DNA from: Kribbella pratensis
GTDB taxonomy: Bacteria > Actinomycetota > Actinomycetes > Propionibacteriales > Kribbellaceae
DNA: 64,000 nucleotides
NCBI RefSeq assembly: GCF_004365355.1
Contig: NZ_SODP01000001.1
Coordinates: 2,115,473 to 2,179,472 of the forward strand
Reading direction: 5' to 3'
Shown here: in pieces, positions 1-8,771 of the stretch
How positions within the stretch are numbered: position 1 is the first letter of the stretch
Layout of the letters: the number at the start of each line of letters is the position of its first letter
The notes under the pieces: model-generated
The model's database searches: none
Seen by the model: the letters and a program-made list of their open reading frames with translations, nothing else
Told to the model about the DNA's origin: nothing
Translations under genes and position numbers: made by a program

Positions 1-1709
1 GCGTACCCGACGGCGCCGACCAGGTAGTTCACGCTGTCGACGTACGCCTCCGACAGTGCCTTCCCGACAGCGGCGGATGCTCCTCGTGGCCAGAACAAGA
101 GCCCGACGAGGACGCTGACGGCACAGCCGAGGGCGATGTCCTCGATGCGGAAAAGGATCAGCGACCAGCCTTCCGGCGCGGCGATGTTGAACAGGATCAC
201 CAGCGTGACGGTGAACGCTGCCTGACCGGCTGCGAACGAGACCGCGGCCGGGACGATGCCGGCGAACAGCACGGCAATCGGCAGCAGGATCCACAACGCG
301 ATCCGGTTCTCGCCGATGAGAGCCAGGAGACCCGCACCCAGGACCGAGCCGACGACTGTGCCGCCGATCGCGCGGTAGGCGTTCTGGCCGGTGTTGAGCG
401 CGTTCGAACGGAGTACCGACAGCGCGCCGAGGATGACCCAGAAGCCGTGCGCGACGCCGGTGAAGTTGGCGACGCCGACCGCGATCGCCAGTCCGACCGC
501 GCCGCGGATGCTGTTGTGCAGCCAGACCGAGTGTGGCTCGAGGTGCGCGGCGGCGCGTTCGGCGGCGCTGGCGAAGGGCGCTGTCAGCGACTTCGGCTCG
601 CGGCCGAGCAGACGGTCCGTCCAGCCACGCTGGTCCGCGACGCGAGCGGTCTCGACGTTCTGCCCGATCAGCAGGACGCCGAACGCGAGCTCCTGCGCTC
701 GGAACGACACGTTCAGGGCGCCGAAGAAGCTCGCCATTCCCGTCACCGGGCCGACCGGGAGTCGGGCGACCGCGCCCTTTTCGAGCGCGGTGACGGCATC
801 GCGGAGCTCTGCGGTCGCGGCGGTCAGTTTGTCCGGTGCGAGGGCCGGGTCTTCCAGTAGCTCGGCGCTGAGCTCGAGTACGGTCGCCGCGGCGAGGTGG
901 ACTGCCGACGAGTCCGGGTCGTCGCCGGCTCCGCGGGCGGCGGCCGGGCCGGCCTCGTTGAGGATCGTGGTCAGCCAGGTGAGCTCGTCGACGAGTCGGA
1001 CGAGTGCTCTGGAGCCGGTGGAGAGGCCGGTGGGCCGATACGGCGTCGCAGTGAACGTACGACGGAGCTCGTGGATGAGGGCTGTCGTCTGCTCGGTCCG
1101 CAGCGTGCAGACCTCGACGGTGTCACCGGCCTCGGCACGCAGCTGCATCGCCGCGGCTCGGCATACTCGCGCCGCCGGTAGGCCCAGCGGGTCGACTGCG
1201 GCTCGGGGCCACAGCAGCAAGACCGCAAGGACGGACGCCAGACCTGCAATCGCAACGCCGGCGAGTCGGTCCGACAGCATCGACACCGGCGTCGGTGTTG
1301 CCACCGAGAGGATGAACGCCAGCAGCAACGAAGTACTCGCGCCGGCCAGCACCGAGCTGACGACACCGGCGAACAGTACGGCGAAAGCTACGACGACCGT
1401 GCCGACGATCGCTGACCAGGCGGACTGGCCGGCCAACGTACCCAGAGAGACCAGCACAAGCCAGGCGATCGCGAGCTGGACCTGTGCCCGCAGGCGCTGA
1501 ATGGTGCTCCCCGTGAAGTCGACGAGCAACAACATCGCAAACGCCCCGAACGCAGCGAACGTCGCCACGACAGGCGCCCGGAGAACCTCCGCGCAGAACG
1601 CGAACAGCGTAGGCATCACCAACGCCGTCCGCCCCGCCCGCCGAGTAGCGGCCAGCCCGGAATCCCGCCGGCGCAACCACGCCACCACCCGCCCGACCGT
1701 CGTCACCAC
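1..1709 (-). CDS. FUSC-family inner-membrane transporter-like protein (3' end outside window)
   Basis: The reading frame stays open to the window edge, giving about 569 residues with the C-terminus missing. The protein shows two similar halves, each a cluster of hydrophobic helices (for example AIAWLVLVSLGTLAG early and FWVILGALSVLRSNALN late), joined by a long helical, charged middle part. This duplicated arrangement is that of the FUSC/aromatic-acid-exporter (AaeB, YccS-like) family of inner-membrane proteins; the substrate cannot be told. The start is chosen at a GTG (1709-1707) preceded by GGGGGAG about six bases upstream; a second GTG follows at once. The frame is open further upstream, so a longer N-terminus is possible. 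It lies downstream of fxsA on the same strand, 76 bases away. The family call is fairly sure, the function open. Confidence 0.75.
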   Translation of the reverse strand, partial: MVTTVGRVVAWLRRRDSGLAATRRAGRTALVMPTLFAFCAEVLRAPVVATFAAFGAFAMLLLVDFTGSTIQRLRAQVQLAIAWLVLVSLGTLAGQSAWSAIVGTVVVAFAVLFAGVVSSVLAGASTSLLLAFILSVATPTPVSMLSDRLAGVAIAGLASVLAVLLLWPRAAVDPLGLPAARVCRAAAMQLRAEAGDTVEVCTLRTEQTTALIHELRRTFTATPYRPTGLSTGSRALVRLVDELTWLTTILNEAGPAAARGAGDDPDSSAVHLAAATVLELSAELLEDPALAPDKLTAATAELRDAVTALEKGAVARLPVGPVTGMASFFGALNVSFRAQELAFGVLLIGQNVETARVADQRGWTDRLLGREPKSLTAPFASAAERAAAHLEPHSVWLHNSIRGAVGLAIAVGVANFTGVAHGFWVILGALSVLRSNALNTGQNAYRAIGGTVVGSVLGAGLLALIGENRIALWILLPIAVLFAGIVPAAVSFAAGQAAFTVTLVILFNIAAPEGWSLILFRIEDIALGCAVSVLVGLLFWPRGASAAVGKALSEAYVDSVNYLVGAVGY

Positions 1710-1785
1710 GACAGTCTCCCCCACCGGCGCCCGGCCTGGTAGCCATCTGGCGAGAGACCCGTGGAAGAGCCCCGCGCGGTCGGGC

Positions 1786-2274
1786 CTACGTCTTGTCCGG
1801 GTCGATGACCTCGCCCTGGATCACATCGTCGGAGGAGGACTGACGTGGTGGAGTCGGGCCCCCGCCAGGCCCAGGGATGAAGCCTCCCAGACCCGCAGTA
1901 CCGAGTTGTGTGTTGAAGCGGCGCGTGAAGAACGACGACATGGCCCGGCGAGCGAGCGGTCGGGTGAACGGGAGGACGAAGAAGAAGCCGAAGATGTCGG
2001 TGACGAAGCCGGGGGTCAGCAGGAGGGTGCCGCCGACGAGGATGAGGGCGGCGTCGGAGAGTTCGCGGCCGGGCATCTTGCCGGTCTGGAAGGCGGCCTG
2101 GAGGGCGTTCCAGGCGCGTCGGCCCTCACGCTTGATGATCCAGGCTCCGAGCGCACTCTCGACGAGGAGCAGGGCGACCGTCGGCCAGCCGCCGATGACC
2201 TGACCGATCTGGATGATCACGTAGATCTCCAGGATCGGCACCACCAGCAGCGCCAGCGCGATGAACCACGGCAT
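1786..2274 (-). CDS. fxsA: FxsA family membrane protein
   Basis: A 162-residue protein, usual for the family. It begins MPWFIALALLVVPILEIYVI, followed by the conserved region around IGQVIGGWPTVALLLVESALG and a second membrane segment near residues 75-95 (ALILVGGTLLLTPGFVTD), which is the FxsA signature. The C-terminal 50 residues are Gly/Pro/Ser-rich and probably cytoplasmic. FxsA of E. coli is a cytoplasmic-membrane protein whose overexpression relieves F-plasmid exclusion of phage T7; its normal role is not established. It follows lnt on the same strand with a 38-base gap, so the two are probably co-transcribed. Confidence 0.88.
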   Translation of the reverse strand: MPWFIALALLVVPILEIYVIIQIGQVIGGWPTVALLLVESALGAWIIKREGRRAWNALQAAFQTGKMPGRELSDAALILVGGTLLLTPGFVTDIFGFFFVLPFTRPLARRAMSSFFTRRFNTQLGTAGLGGFIPGPGGGPTPPRQSSSDDVIQGEVIDPDKT

Positions 2275-2312
2275 GTCTCAACCCTCCGAGCGACTGACCC
2301 CAGTGTTACAGG

Positions 2313-3884
2313 TCAGGCCGGGACCTTCTCGCGAGTCCGGGTGGAATCAGGGGCGGGTGGGGGTTCCGGGTCGTCACCACGGCGGCGACGCCGGGCGATC
2401 AGGGCGAGGACCAGGCCGACGAGACCGAGGCCGGTGATGATCCACTCGGGCCAGCTGCCGAGCGTCGTCGCCAGCGTGTGCCCGTCGCGGACCGGCACGG
2501 TCGCGACGTACACGTCGGACACGAACTGGCCCGACTTGTGCTCGACCGTCCCGTCCGGACGGATCACGCCGGAGATGCCGCTCGTCGACGCGATCAGCAC
2601 GGTCCGGCCGGTCTCGATCGCACGCATCCGGGTGATCGCGAACTGCTGCTCGGGCTGACCGGTCCCGCCGTACGTCGCGTTGTTGGTCTGCACGATCAGG
2701 ACCTGCGCGCCGCCCTTCACCACGTCCTGGATCACGTTGTCGTACGCGAGCTCGAAGCAGATCACGTCGCCGTACGTGACCCCGTTGATCGGCATGACGC
2801 CGGGACCGACGCCCGGCACGGTCTGCGCGCCGATCATCTCGAGCCGCTTGATGTACGGCAGCAGCTGGTTGCGGAACGGGATGTACTCACCGAACGGCAC
2901 CGGGTGGCGCTTCGCGTATCGCTGGCCGGGCCCGGTGACCGGATCCCAGACGATGCCCGTGGTCTGCCGCTCGTTCGGACCGGGGCCCTCGGTGACGGCG
3001 CCGACGAGGATCGGTACGTCGACCGCGCGGACGGCCTCCTCGATGTCGGCCCGGGTCTCGTCGTCCTTGTACGGGTCGATGTCGGTCGAGTTCTCCGGCC
3101 AGATCACGAGGTCGGGCTTCATCTCCGTCCCGGCCTGGACCCGCTTCTCCAGATCGAGGGTTGCGTTCATGTGGTTCTTGGTGACCGTCCGAGCGCGCCC
3201 GAGGAATTCCAGTCCCTTGCCCGGCACGTTGCCCTGCACCATCGCGGCCTTCACGGTCTTCCCGTCGCCCGCGATCGACAGGTGGATCAGCGAGCTGCCG
3301 AACACGATCGCCAGACCGGCAACCAGCGCGACGGCCCGCAGGCGCAACCCGCCGGCCCGGCGGAGTACGGCGTACACGAGGACGCCGACGAACGCGACGA
3401 CGAAGCTCAGCCCCGGGATGCCGACGTACGCCGCCAGCTTGCCCAGCGACGCATCGGAGAAGGCCCACGCGAGCCGGCCCCACGGGAACCCGCCGAACGG
3501 CACGGACGCGGTCGCGAACTCGGTCGCCACCCACAGCGCCGGGATCCACAGCATCCACAGCTTCAGCTTCAGCACCTGCGTCGCGAACAACCCGAAGACG
3601 GCATAGAACAGCCCCTCGAGGACGGCGAGGGCGATCGCCGCGTCGCCGCCGATCACGCTCAGCCACGGGACCAGGACCGCGTAGTACGTGATGCCGAATC
3701 CGGCGCCGACGAGGAAGCCGGCCTTCATCGAGATCCCGTCCAGCGCGGCCAGCAGCAGCGGTACGGCGACGATCGTCAGCCAGGGGTGGTCGTGCGGTTC
3801 GAACGCGAAGCCGAGCAGGGCGCCGGCGGCGACCGCCACCACCACTCTCGGCAGGACCCGCCCCAGAGCCTTCAATCGGTCCAC
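2313..3884 (-). CDS. lnt: Apolipoprotein N-acyltransferase
   Basis: A 523-residue protein that would N-acylate the amino-terminal cysteine of lipoproteins at the cytoplasmic membrane. Several N-terminal membrane helices (about residues 12-205) are followed by a nitrilase-like CN-hydrolase domain (about 210-465) and one more helix near 480-500. The nitrilase catalytic triad is visible: Glu264 in WPENS, Lys325 in YAKRHPVPFGEY and Cys376 in VICFELAYD. The GTG start at 3884 has AAAGGGG eight bases upstream. The C-terminus is a short basic and proline-rich cytoplasmic tail without the polyprenol-mannose synthase domain found fused in some actinobacteria. It heads an lnt-fxsA unit after a 593-base non-coding stretch. 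Confidence 0.93.
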   Translation of the reverse strand: MDRLKALGRVLPRVVVAVAAGALLGFAFEPHDHPWLTIVAVPLLLAALDGISMKAGFLVGAGFGITYYAVLVPWLSVIGGDAAIALAVLEGLFYAVFGLFATQVLKLKLWMLWIPALWVATEFATASVPFGGFPWGRLAWAFSDASLGKLAAYVGIPGLSFVVAFVGVLVYAVLRRAGGLRLRAVALVAGLAIVFGSSLIHLSIAGDGKTVKAAMVQGNVPGKGLEFLGRARTVTKNHMNATLDLEKRVQAGTEMKPDLVIWPENSTDIDPYKDDETRADIEEAVRAVDVPILVGAVTEGPGPNERQTTGIVWDPVTGPGQRYAKRHPVPFGEYIPFRNQLLPYIKRLEMIGAQTVPGVGPGVMPINGVTYGDVICFELAYDNVIQDVVKGGAQVLIVQTNNATYGGTGQPEQQFAITRMRAIETGRTVLIASTSGISGVIRPDGTVEHKSGQFVSDVYVATVPVRDGHTLATTLGSWPEWIITGLGLVGLVLALIARRRRRGDDPEPPPAPDSTRTREKVPA

Positions 3885-4477
3885 GCCGTAACCCCTTTGT
3901 CCTCACATCCCGGCTGATACCGGTCGCACGACCGTACAACGTTCGGGGCACGGGAATGTATCCGGTCAGTAGCCAATGGGCACCGACTGCGGAAAGTGAA
4001 GGGGAGTCAGCAGACTGCGACGAAGTGAGAGAACCTCGGTTCCGGCGCCGTTTCACGGTGCGTGAACACGTCCGTGAGTAGAGGAAAGAGGCTCAGCGCG
4101 CCTTCGGACCAACCGCCGATGCGCTGGCTGCGAACCGTCCGGCTGTTGTCTACTGGCCGCCGAGCCTCTTCCACCTCTGCCCCGCGGGGGGCTAACCACC
4201 GGCGATCTCAGCCCCCGTCGACTCAAGCCTGGCTCTGACCTGGTCAGCGTCGCGGGATCATCGGTGGCCGAACTTCGTGTGACCGTTGAACAAACGGGAT
4301 ATGACGACTCCCAAAACGATGCTCGCTGGCGGCGACGGTGTCAACCTCTCCCCGGCTCCTTGAGCCCGTTGTAACACTATCGCCTGCCCCGCAAGGGAAA
4401 ACGAGCAACTCTCACCCGGGTCACGTTACAGAGCCGTCTCGGCACTCCACGTGATCGTTACCCAGGGCAACCAATCG
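3885..4477. other. 593-base non-coding interval before lnt
   Basis: No convincing gene lies here on either strand. On the minus strand, which reads toward lnt, it holds a block of inverted repeats (4081-4380, listed separately). Nearer lnt is a perfect 14-base palindrome at 3922-3935 (CGGTCG, CA, CGACCG), about 40 bases before the lnt start, which may be an operator or part of the lnt promoter. A hairpin-like CGTGTTCACG/CGTGAAACG pair sits near 4040-4062. The left part of the interval is therefore probably the lnt promoter and leader. Confidence 0.6.
4081..4380 (-). ncRNA. Candidate structured RNA or long lnt leader
   Basis: Read on the minus strand this block can form several strong helices. 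GAGG plus GAAGAGGCTC (within 4162-4177) pairs with GAGCCTCTTTCCTC (4081-4094), a 14-bp closing helix with a two-base bulge and one G-U pair, around an inner domain that includes CGGAC/GTCCG and AGCGC/GCGCT. Upstream of it are GGGGGCT/AGCCCCC (4187-4193 with 4210-4216), CTGACC-A-GGTCAG near 4236-4248, CCGTT/AACGG near 4280-4295 and GGCTC-AAG-GAGCC near 4350-4365. I do not recognise the RNA. Conserved cores of RNase P RNA, tmRNA, SRP RNA and the cobalamin and c-di-AMP riboswitches are absent. Ends and strand are inferred from the folding only. Confidence 0.35.
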
Positions 4478-4867
4478 TCACTCAACCGGTACGACGACGG
4501 TTCCCTTTGCGCGTGTGATCACAAGCGGCTCGTCCAGTTCTTCGGCGGCCGACCCGGACTTGTCGGGGCGGCCGCGGCAGACGACGTACGCGCTGAACTC
4601 GAGGTCGCGGCTGCGGTTGCCGACCCGGGTGATCGTTGCCTTCACCTCCACAACGTCGCCGGCCCGCAGCGGCTGCAGGAACTGCACGTCGGAGTACGAC
4701 GCGAACAGGCCCTCGTCACCGTCGGACCGGATGCACACCTCGGTCGCGACATCTCCGAACAGCGCGAGCACATACGCGCCGTCGACCAGGTTCCCGGCGT
4801 AGTGGGCGTGGCTGTAGGGGACGTACCGCCGATGCGTGGCGGTCAGCCCGATGGTTGCCTTCGACAC
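4478..4867 (-). CDS. kal: 3-aminobutyryl-CoA ammonia-lyase (hotdog fold)
   Basis: A 129-residue single-domain hotdog protein. In lysine fermentation Kal removes ammonia from L-3-aminobutyryl-CoA to give crotonyl-CoA. The identification rests on the segment HAHYAGNLVDGAYVLALFGD (residues about 20-39), the following DVATEV and RSDGDEGLF stretch, and LRAGDVVEV. It also rests on position: the gene abuts kamE (TAG stop and GTG start directly adjacent), with AGGAG upstream of the GTG. Other hotdog enzymes (thioesterases, dehydratases) share the fold, so the substrate is inferred mainly from the kam neighbours. It is the last gene of the kdd-kal operon. Confidence 0.82.
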   Translation of the reverse strand: MSKATIGLTATHRRYVPYSHAHYAGNLVDGAYVLALFGDVATEVCIRSDGDEGLFASYSDVQFLQPLRAGDVVEVKATITRVGNRSRDLEFSAYVVCRGRPDKSGSAAEELDEPLVITRAKGTVVVPVE

Positions 4868-5620
4868 CTAAGCGCTCCTCTTCGCCGGGATCTTCTTCGT
4901 CACCAGGGCGTCGACCAGGTAGCTGGCGACCTCACCCGGGGTGGTGCCGCGGCCGAACACCCGGTCGACACCGAGCTCACCTGCCATCTGCTCGGTGAAA
5001 CGGGGGCCGCCGGCAACTAATACCGGGCGGGCGTCCTCGGCGTACGCCTCCCGGAAGGCCGCGGACATCTCCTTGGTGTTGAGTACGTGCGCCTCGCGCT
5101 GCGTCACGACCTGGGAGACGAGGATCGCGTCGGCCTTGTCGGCCTTCGCGCGGCGTACCAGCTCGGGTACGGCGACCTGGGCGCCGAGGTTCACGACCTT
5201 CAACTCGCGGTAGTACTCCAGGCCCTTCTCGCCGGCGAACCCCTTGATGTTGAGGATCGCGTCGATGCCGACCGTATGCGCGTCGGTGCCGATGCAGGCG
5301 CCGACCACCGTCAGCCGGCGGCGCAGGCCCTTGCGGATCGCCAGGTTGACCTCCTTCGGCGACAGCAGCGGGTAGTCGCGCTCGATCACCTCGACCTTCG
5401 AGGTGTCGACCAGGTGGTTCACCGGACCGTAGACGACGAAGAACGTGAAGTCCGGGCCGATCGGTTTCGAATGCACGACCAGGGCGGGATCCATGCCCAT
5501 CTTGTTGGCCAGTTGCACCGCGGCGCCCTCGGCCCGCTTGTCGTGCGGGACCGGCAGCGTGAACGACAGCTGCACCATCCCGTCACCGGTCGTGTCCCCA
5601 TAGGGCCGGACGATGCTCAT
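4868..5620 (-). CDS. kamE: Lysine 5,6-aminomutase beta subunit (B12- and PLP-binding)
   Basis: A 250-residue subunit that binds adenosylcobalamin and tethers PLP in the enzyme moving the terminal amino group of beta-lysine (or D-lysine) to the adjacent carbon. An N-terminal dimerisation domain (about 1-95) is followed by a Rossmann-like B12 domain (about 100-245). The base-off cobalamin motif is D113-A-H115-T-V-G118, so His115 would be the lower cobalt ligand. Lys126 in NIKGFAGEKGLE lies eleven residues later, the same spacing as the His133/Lys144 pair of the clostridial enzyme, and would form the PLP aldimine. The ATG overlaps the kamD stop as ATGA, fitting coupled translation of the two subunits. 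Confidence 0.94.
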   Translation of the reverse strand: MSIVRPYGDTTGDGMVQLSFTLPVPHDKRAEGAAVQLANKMGMDPALVVHSKPIGPDFTFFVVYGPVNHLVDTSKVEVIERDYPLLSPKEVNLAIRKGLRRRLTVVGACIGTDAHTVGIDAILNIKGFAGEKGLEYYRELKVVNLGAQVAVPELVRRAKADKADAILVSQVVTQREAHVLNTKEMSAAFREAYAEDARPVLVAGGPRFTEQMAGELGVDRVFGRGTTPGEVASYLVDALVTKKIPAKRSA

Positions 5621-7197
5621 CGGGTGCCCTCTTCCAGCAGCTCGATCGCGGGGTTGTAGTACTCCGACGACTTCTTCGCGACACCGTCCAGACCACGGCC
5701 GGCGTCCTGCGGACGTTTCATCAGGCCGAACGTGCCGTCGCCGATCGCGTTGAGCAGACCGTCGTCGACGATCTCCTCCAGCAGCTCCACCGACTCCCCC
5801 AGCACCTGTCGCGCACGCTGGGCGATGAACCCGTTCGGCTCCGGCCGGAAGTCCTCGTGAAGGTTGCCTGCGGCACCCAACACGTAGCGGACGTTCTGCA
5901 GTGCCAGGTCGCGGTCGGAGATCCACGGCGTCACGACCGCCTCGGTCATCATGCCGACGAGCAGGATGCCCTGGCCGGTCATCGCGCCGACCAGGTTGAA
6001 GAACCCGTCCAGCAGGTACCCGCGGAAGACGTCGCCGGTCATGTGCCGCGTCGGCGGCATCCACTTCAGCGGCGCGTTCGGGAACAGCTGCCGCGCCAGC
6101 ATCGCGTGCGCCAGCTCCATCCGGAACGAGTCCGGCAGGTCCGGGTTGATCTCGAACGCGTGCCCGAGACCGAGCTGCCAGTCCTCGAGGCCGGCCTCCT
6201 TGGCGAAGTACTCGTTCAGGAGCTGCGAGACCGTCACCGTATGCGCGGCCTCGACGGCGTCGGCCGTGGTCAGGTAGTTGTCCTCGCCGGTGTTGATGAT
6301 GATCCCGGCGCGGGCGTGGATCTGCCGGCTGAACCGCTGGTCGACGAACGTCCGGATCGGGTTGATGTCGCGGAAGAGGATCCCGTACATCGAGTCGTTC
6401 AGCATCATGTCGAGCCGCTCGAGCCCGGCCAGCGTCGCGATCTCCGGCATGCACAGACCCGACGCGTAGTTCGTCAGCCGGACGTAGCGGCCCAACTCGC
6501 GCGAGGAGTCGTCGAGGGCCGCACGCATCAGACGGAAGTTCTCCTGCGTCGCGTACGTGCCGGCGAAGCCTTCGCGGGTCGCGCCCTCCGGGACGTAGTC
6601 CAGCAGCGACTGCCCGGTCGACCGGATCACCGCGATGATGTCGGCACCCTCCCGCGCGGCCGCCTGCGCCTGCGGGATGTCCTCGTAGATGTCGCCGGTG
6701 GCAACGATCAGGTAGATCCACGGCCGCTGCTCCGGGTCGCCGTGGCGCTTGATCAGCCGGTCCCGCTCGCGCCGCCGGCCGTCGATCCGCTTCATCCCGG
6801 CGGTCGCGGCTTTGCGGGCGGCCGATCGAGCCCGGGCCAGGTCCCGGCCCTCGGGCATCCGGAACGTCACCGAACCGGACGCCGCCTTCTGGGCCAGCAC
6901 GGCCAGGTCCTCGGCCTGACCGCGGACCAGCGCATCCCACACCGGCAACGCGAGCCCGTGCTCGAGCCCGACGTCGGCGCGGACGGTGTCGGCGAGCCGG
7001 TTCACCCACGGGATGCCCTCGGTGTCCGCGCCGGTCAGCCCGGCAAGCCGCAGTACCGCTCGCTCGACAGACACTGTGGTGTGCTGCTGGGCCAGCTTGA
7101 CGATCGGCTTCCCGGCCTTGCGAGCCAGACTGCGCGCCTTCCGGACAGTGACCGGATCAAGGTCGAGCTTCTTCACTGCACCAGTCACTCGGACCAT
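5617..7197 (-). CDS. kamD: Lysine 5,6-aminomutase alpha subunit
   Basis: A 526-residue protein, close to the usual length of KamD. It supplies the TIM-barrel substrate domain that closes over the B12 and PLP cofactors held by KamE. Recognisable stretches are YLIVATGDIYEDIPQAQAAA (near 161-180), IAVIRSTGQSLLDYVPEG, the asparagine-rich ARAGIIINTGEDNYLTTADA and FRGYLLDGFFNLVGAMTGQG. The start is an ATG at 7197 inside the end of the upstream amidohydrolase gene (13-base overlap), and the stop overlaps kamE. Together KamD and KamE would convert beta-lysine to 3,5-diaminohexanoate after KamA. Confidence 0.94.
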   Translation of the reverse strand: MVRVTGAVKKLDLDPVTVRKARSLARKAGKPIVKLAQQHTTVSVERAVLRLAGLTGADTEGIPWVNRLADTVRADVGLEHGLALPVWDALVRGQAEDLAVLAQKAASGSVTFRMPEGRDLARARSAARKAATAGMKRIDGRRRERDRLIKRHGDPEQRPWIYLIVATGDIYEDIPQAQAAAREGADIIAVIRSTGQSLLDYVPEGATREGFAGTYATQENFRLMRAALDDSSRELGRYVRLTNYASGLCMPEIATLAGLERLDMMLNDSMYGILFRDINPIRTFVDQRFSRQIHARAGIIINTGEDNYLTTADAVEAAHTVTVSQLLNEYFAKEAGLEDWQLGLGHAFEINPDLPDSFRMELAHAMLARQLFPNAPLKWMPPTRHMTGDVFRGYLLDGFFNLVGAMTGQGILLVGMMTEAVVTPWISDRDLALQNVRYVLGAAGNLHEDFRPEPNGFIAQRARQVLGESVELLEEIVDDGLLNAIGDGTFGLMKRPQDAGRGLDGVAKKSSEYYNPAIELLEEGTR

Positions 7198-8768
7198 CCC
7201 TCGACTTCATAGATGACGCGACCGCCCACGGCCGTCCGCAGGCAGGTAGGAGTTCCCTCACTCAGATCCGGCAGCACCGGCACGCCCGCGCGGGGGTCCG
7301 TCGACCAGGCGGCGACCCGCTCGTCCGGGGTTTGTACGACGAGGTCCGCATCGGTCTGCCAGATCGCGTATGTCGCTGCCGTGCCCGGCGCGAGTACTCC
7401 GGCATCGTCGATGCCCGCGGCCCGCCAGCCGCCGCGTGTGTGGGCCTGGAACGCGGCGCGCACGGTGATCCGCTCGGACTTCTCGTGGTGGAACGCGGCC
7501 GCACGGACCGCCTCCCATCCGCCGAGCTCCGTCACGGGCGCATCCGATCCGAACGCCAGTACGACGCCTGCGCGGGCCAGCGAGCCGAACGGGTTCATGC
7601 CCTGCCAGCGGTCGCCCACGCGCTCGGCGTACATACCGTCCGGGCCGCCCCACAGGCCGTCGAACATCGGCTGCACGCTGGCCACGACGCCGCAGCGGGC
7701 CAGGACGGCGATCGTTGCCTCATCGACCATTTCGACGTGTTCGAGCCGGTGCCGGGCCGCGACGAGGGCCTGGATGCCGACCTTCTCGGCGGCGAGCTCG
7801 AAGCCGCGGGCAATGTTGTCGAGCGCCTGGTCGCCGATGCAATGGAAGCCTGCCTGGACGTTGCGCTCGGTGCAGGCGATCACGTGATCGGCGATCTGCT
7901 CGGCCGTCAGGTAGGCGTGGCCGCGGTGGTCCGCCCGATCGGCGTACGGCCTCCTCAGTGCCGCCGTGCGCGAGCCCAGCGCACCGTCTGCGTTCAGATC
8001 GCCCGCGAGTCCCGCCAGGCCGTACGTGCCGATGTGCTCGAACACGCCGGGTTCACCCCAGTACAGCGTCGCCGACAGGCCGAGCTCATCGGCGACCTCA
8101 CGGACGATCGGCAACTCCCACAACGGCCCGATGTGCGGCGCCGCCATCTCGTGAAAGGCGCCGATGCCTTTTGCGGCCATGGCGTTCAGAGCAGCTCGGA
8201 TCTCCTGCCGACGCTGGTCGGGGCCGACCAGCTCGCTCAACGCGTCGCGGACCGCATGGTTGGCGTGCCGCTCGACGCGTCCGGTCTCGTCGAAGCCCTC
8301 ACCTCGCGCCACGTCGAACAGACCCGACGAGACCACGCCGGAGTGCCCGTCGATCCGTGACAGGTACACGCGCCGACCGCCGCCCGCACGGTCCAGCTCC
8401 GCCGCTGTCGGCGGACGGCCCTCCGGCCACGCCGTCTCGTCCCAGCCGGCGCTGTCGATGACCGCGTCCGGCGGCAGGTTCGCGGCGAACGCTGCCAGCT
8501 TGTCGAGGGCATCGCCCAACGACGTCGTACCGGCCAGGTCGAGACCGGTCAGCACGGCTCCGGTGCCCGCGGCATGCACGTGGGCGTCGACGAAAGCAGG
8601 CGTGACCAGCTTGCCGTCGAGGTCGATCACCTCGTCCGCGCCCTCGGCGTACGAACTCGCGCCGGTGTCGTCACCCAGCCACGTCACCACCCCGTCGTCG
8701 AAGGCGATCGCGGTTGCGTGGGGGTCGGCAGGCGAGTAGACGGAACCGTTCGTCAGAAGTGTGCGCAC
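7185..8768 (-). CDS. Amidohydrolase family protein (YtcJ-like)
   Basis: A 527-residue metal-dependent hydrolase of the amidohydrolase-3/YtcJ group. The first metal motif is DAHVHAAGTG with H63-x-H65. Further metal residues are likely in GFHCIGDQALD and RLEHVEM, and the terminal aspartate in LAFGSDAPVTELGG. Family members hydrolyse amide, lactam or similar bonds. The actual substrate is unknown. It sits between kdd (two-base gap after the kdd stop; GTG start with GGAGG) and kamD, so it is translated with the lysine 5,6-aminomutase genes. No amidohydrolase step is part of the known lysine pathway, which makes its presence odd. It might feed a lactam or N-acyl lysine derivative into the route. 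Confidence 0.83.
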   Translation of the reverse strand: MRTLLTNGSVYSPADPHATAIAFDDGVVTWLGDDTGASSYAEGADEVIDLDGKLVTPAFVDAHVHAAGTGAVLTGLDLAGTTSLGDALDKLAAFAANLPPDAVIDSAGWDETAWPEGRPPTAAELDRAGGGRRVYLSRIDGHSGVVSSGLFDVARGEGFDETGRVERHANHAVRDALSELVGPDQRRQEIRAALNAMAAKGIGAFHEMAAPHIGPLWELPIVREVADELGLSATLYWGEPGVFEHIGTYGLAGLAGDLNADGALGSRTAALRRPYADRADHRGHAYLTAEQIADHVIACTERNVQAGFHCIGDQALDNIARGFELAAEKVGIQALVAARHRLEHVEMVDEATIAVLARCGVVASVQPMFDGLWGGPDGMYAERVGDRWQGMNPFGSLARAGVVLAFGSDAPVTELGGWEAVRAAAFHHEKSERITVRAAFQAHTRGGWRAAGIDDAGVLAPGTAATYAIWQTDADLVVQTPDERVAAWSTDPRAGVPVLPDLSEGTPTCLRTAVGGRVIYEVEGWSE

Positions 8769-8771
8769 GAA

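Noticed and set aside
1123..1746. 207-codon minus-strand ORF at the left end
   Set aside because: It lies in the wrong frame of the FUSC gene. The adjacent frame gives clear membrane helices continuing to the window edge.
2478..3917. 479-codon plus-strand frame antisense to lnt
   Set aside because: Arg/His/Asp-rich translation typical of antisense frames. Lnt on the minus strand has its full catalytic triad.
4081..4380. RNase P RNA, tmRNA, SRP RNA, or cobalamin/c-di-AMP riboswitch
   Set aside because: A GAGGAAAG at 4081 and an AGCCAGG stretch on the minus strand look suggestive. The other invariant parts of RNase P RNA (ACAGAAA, GGUAAGAG) and of the B12 box, and a tmRNA 3' end or tag ORF, are all missing.
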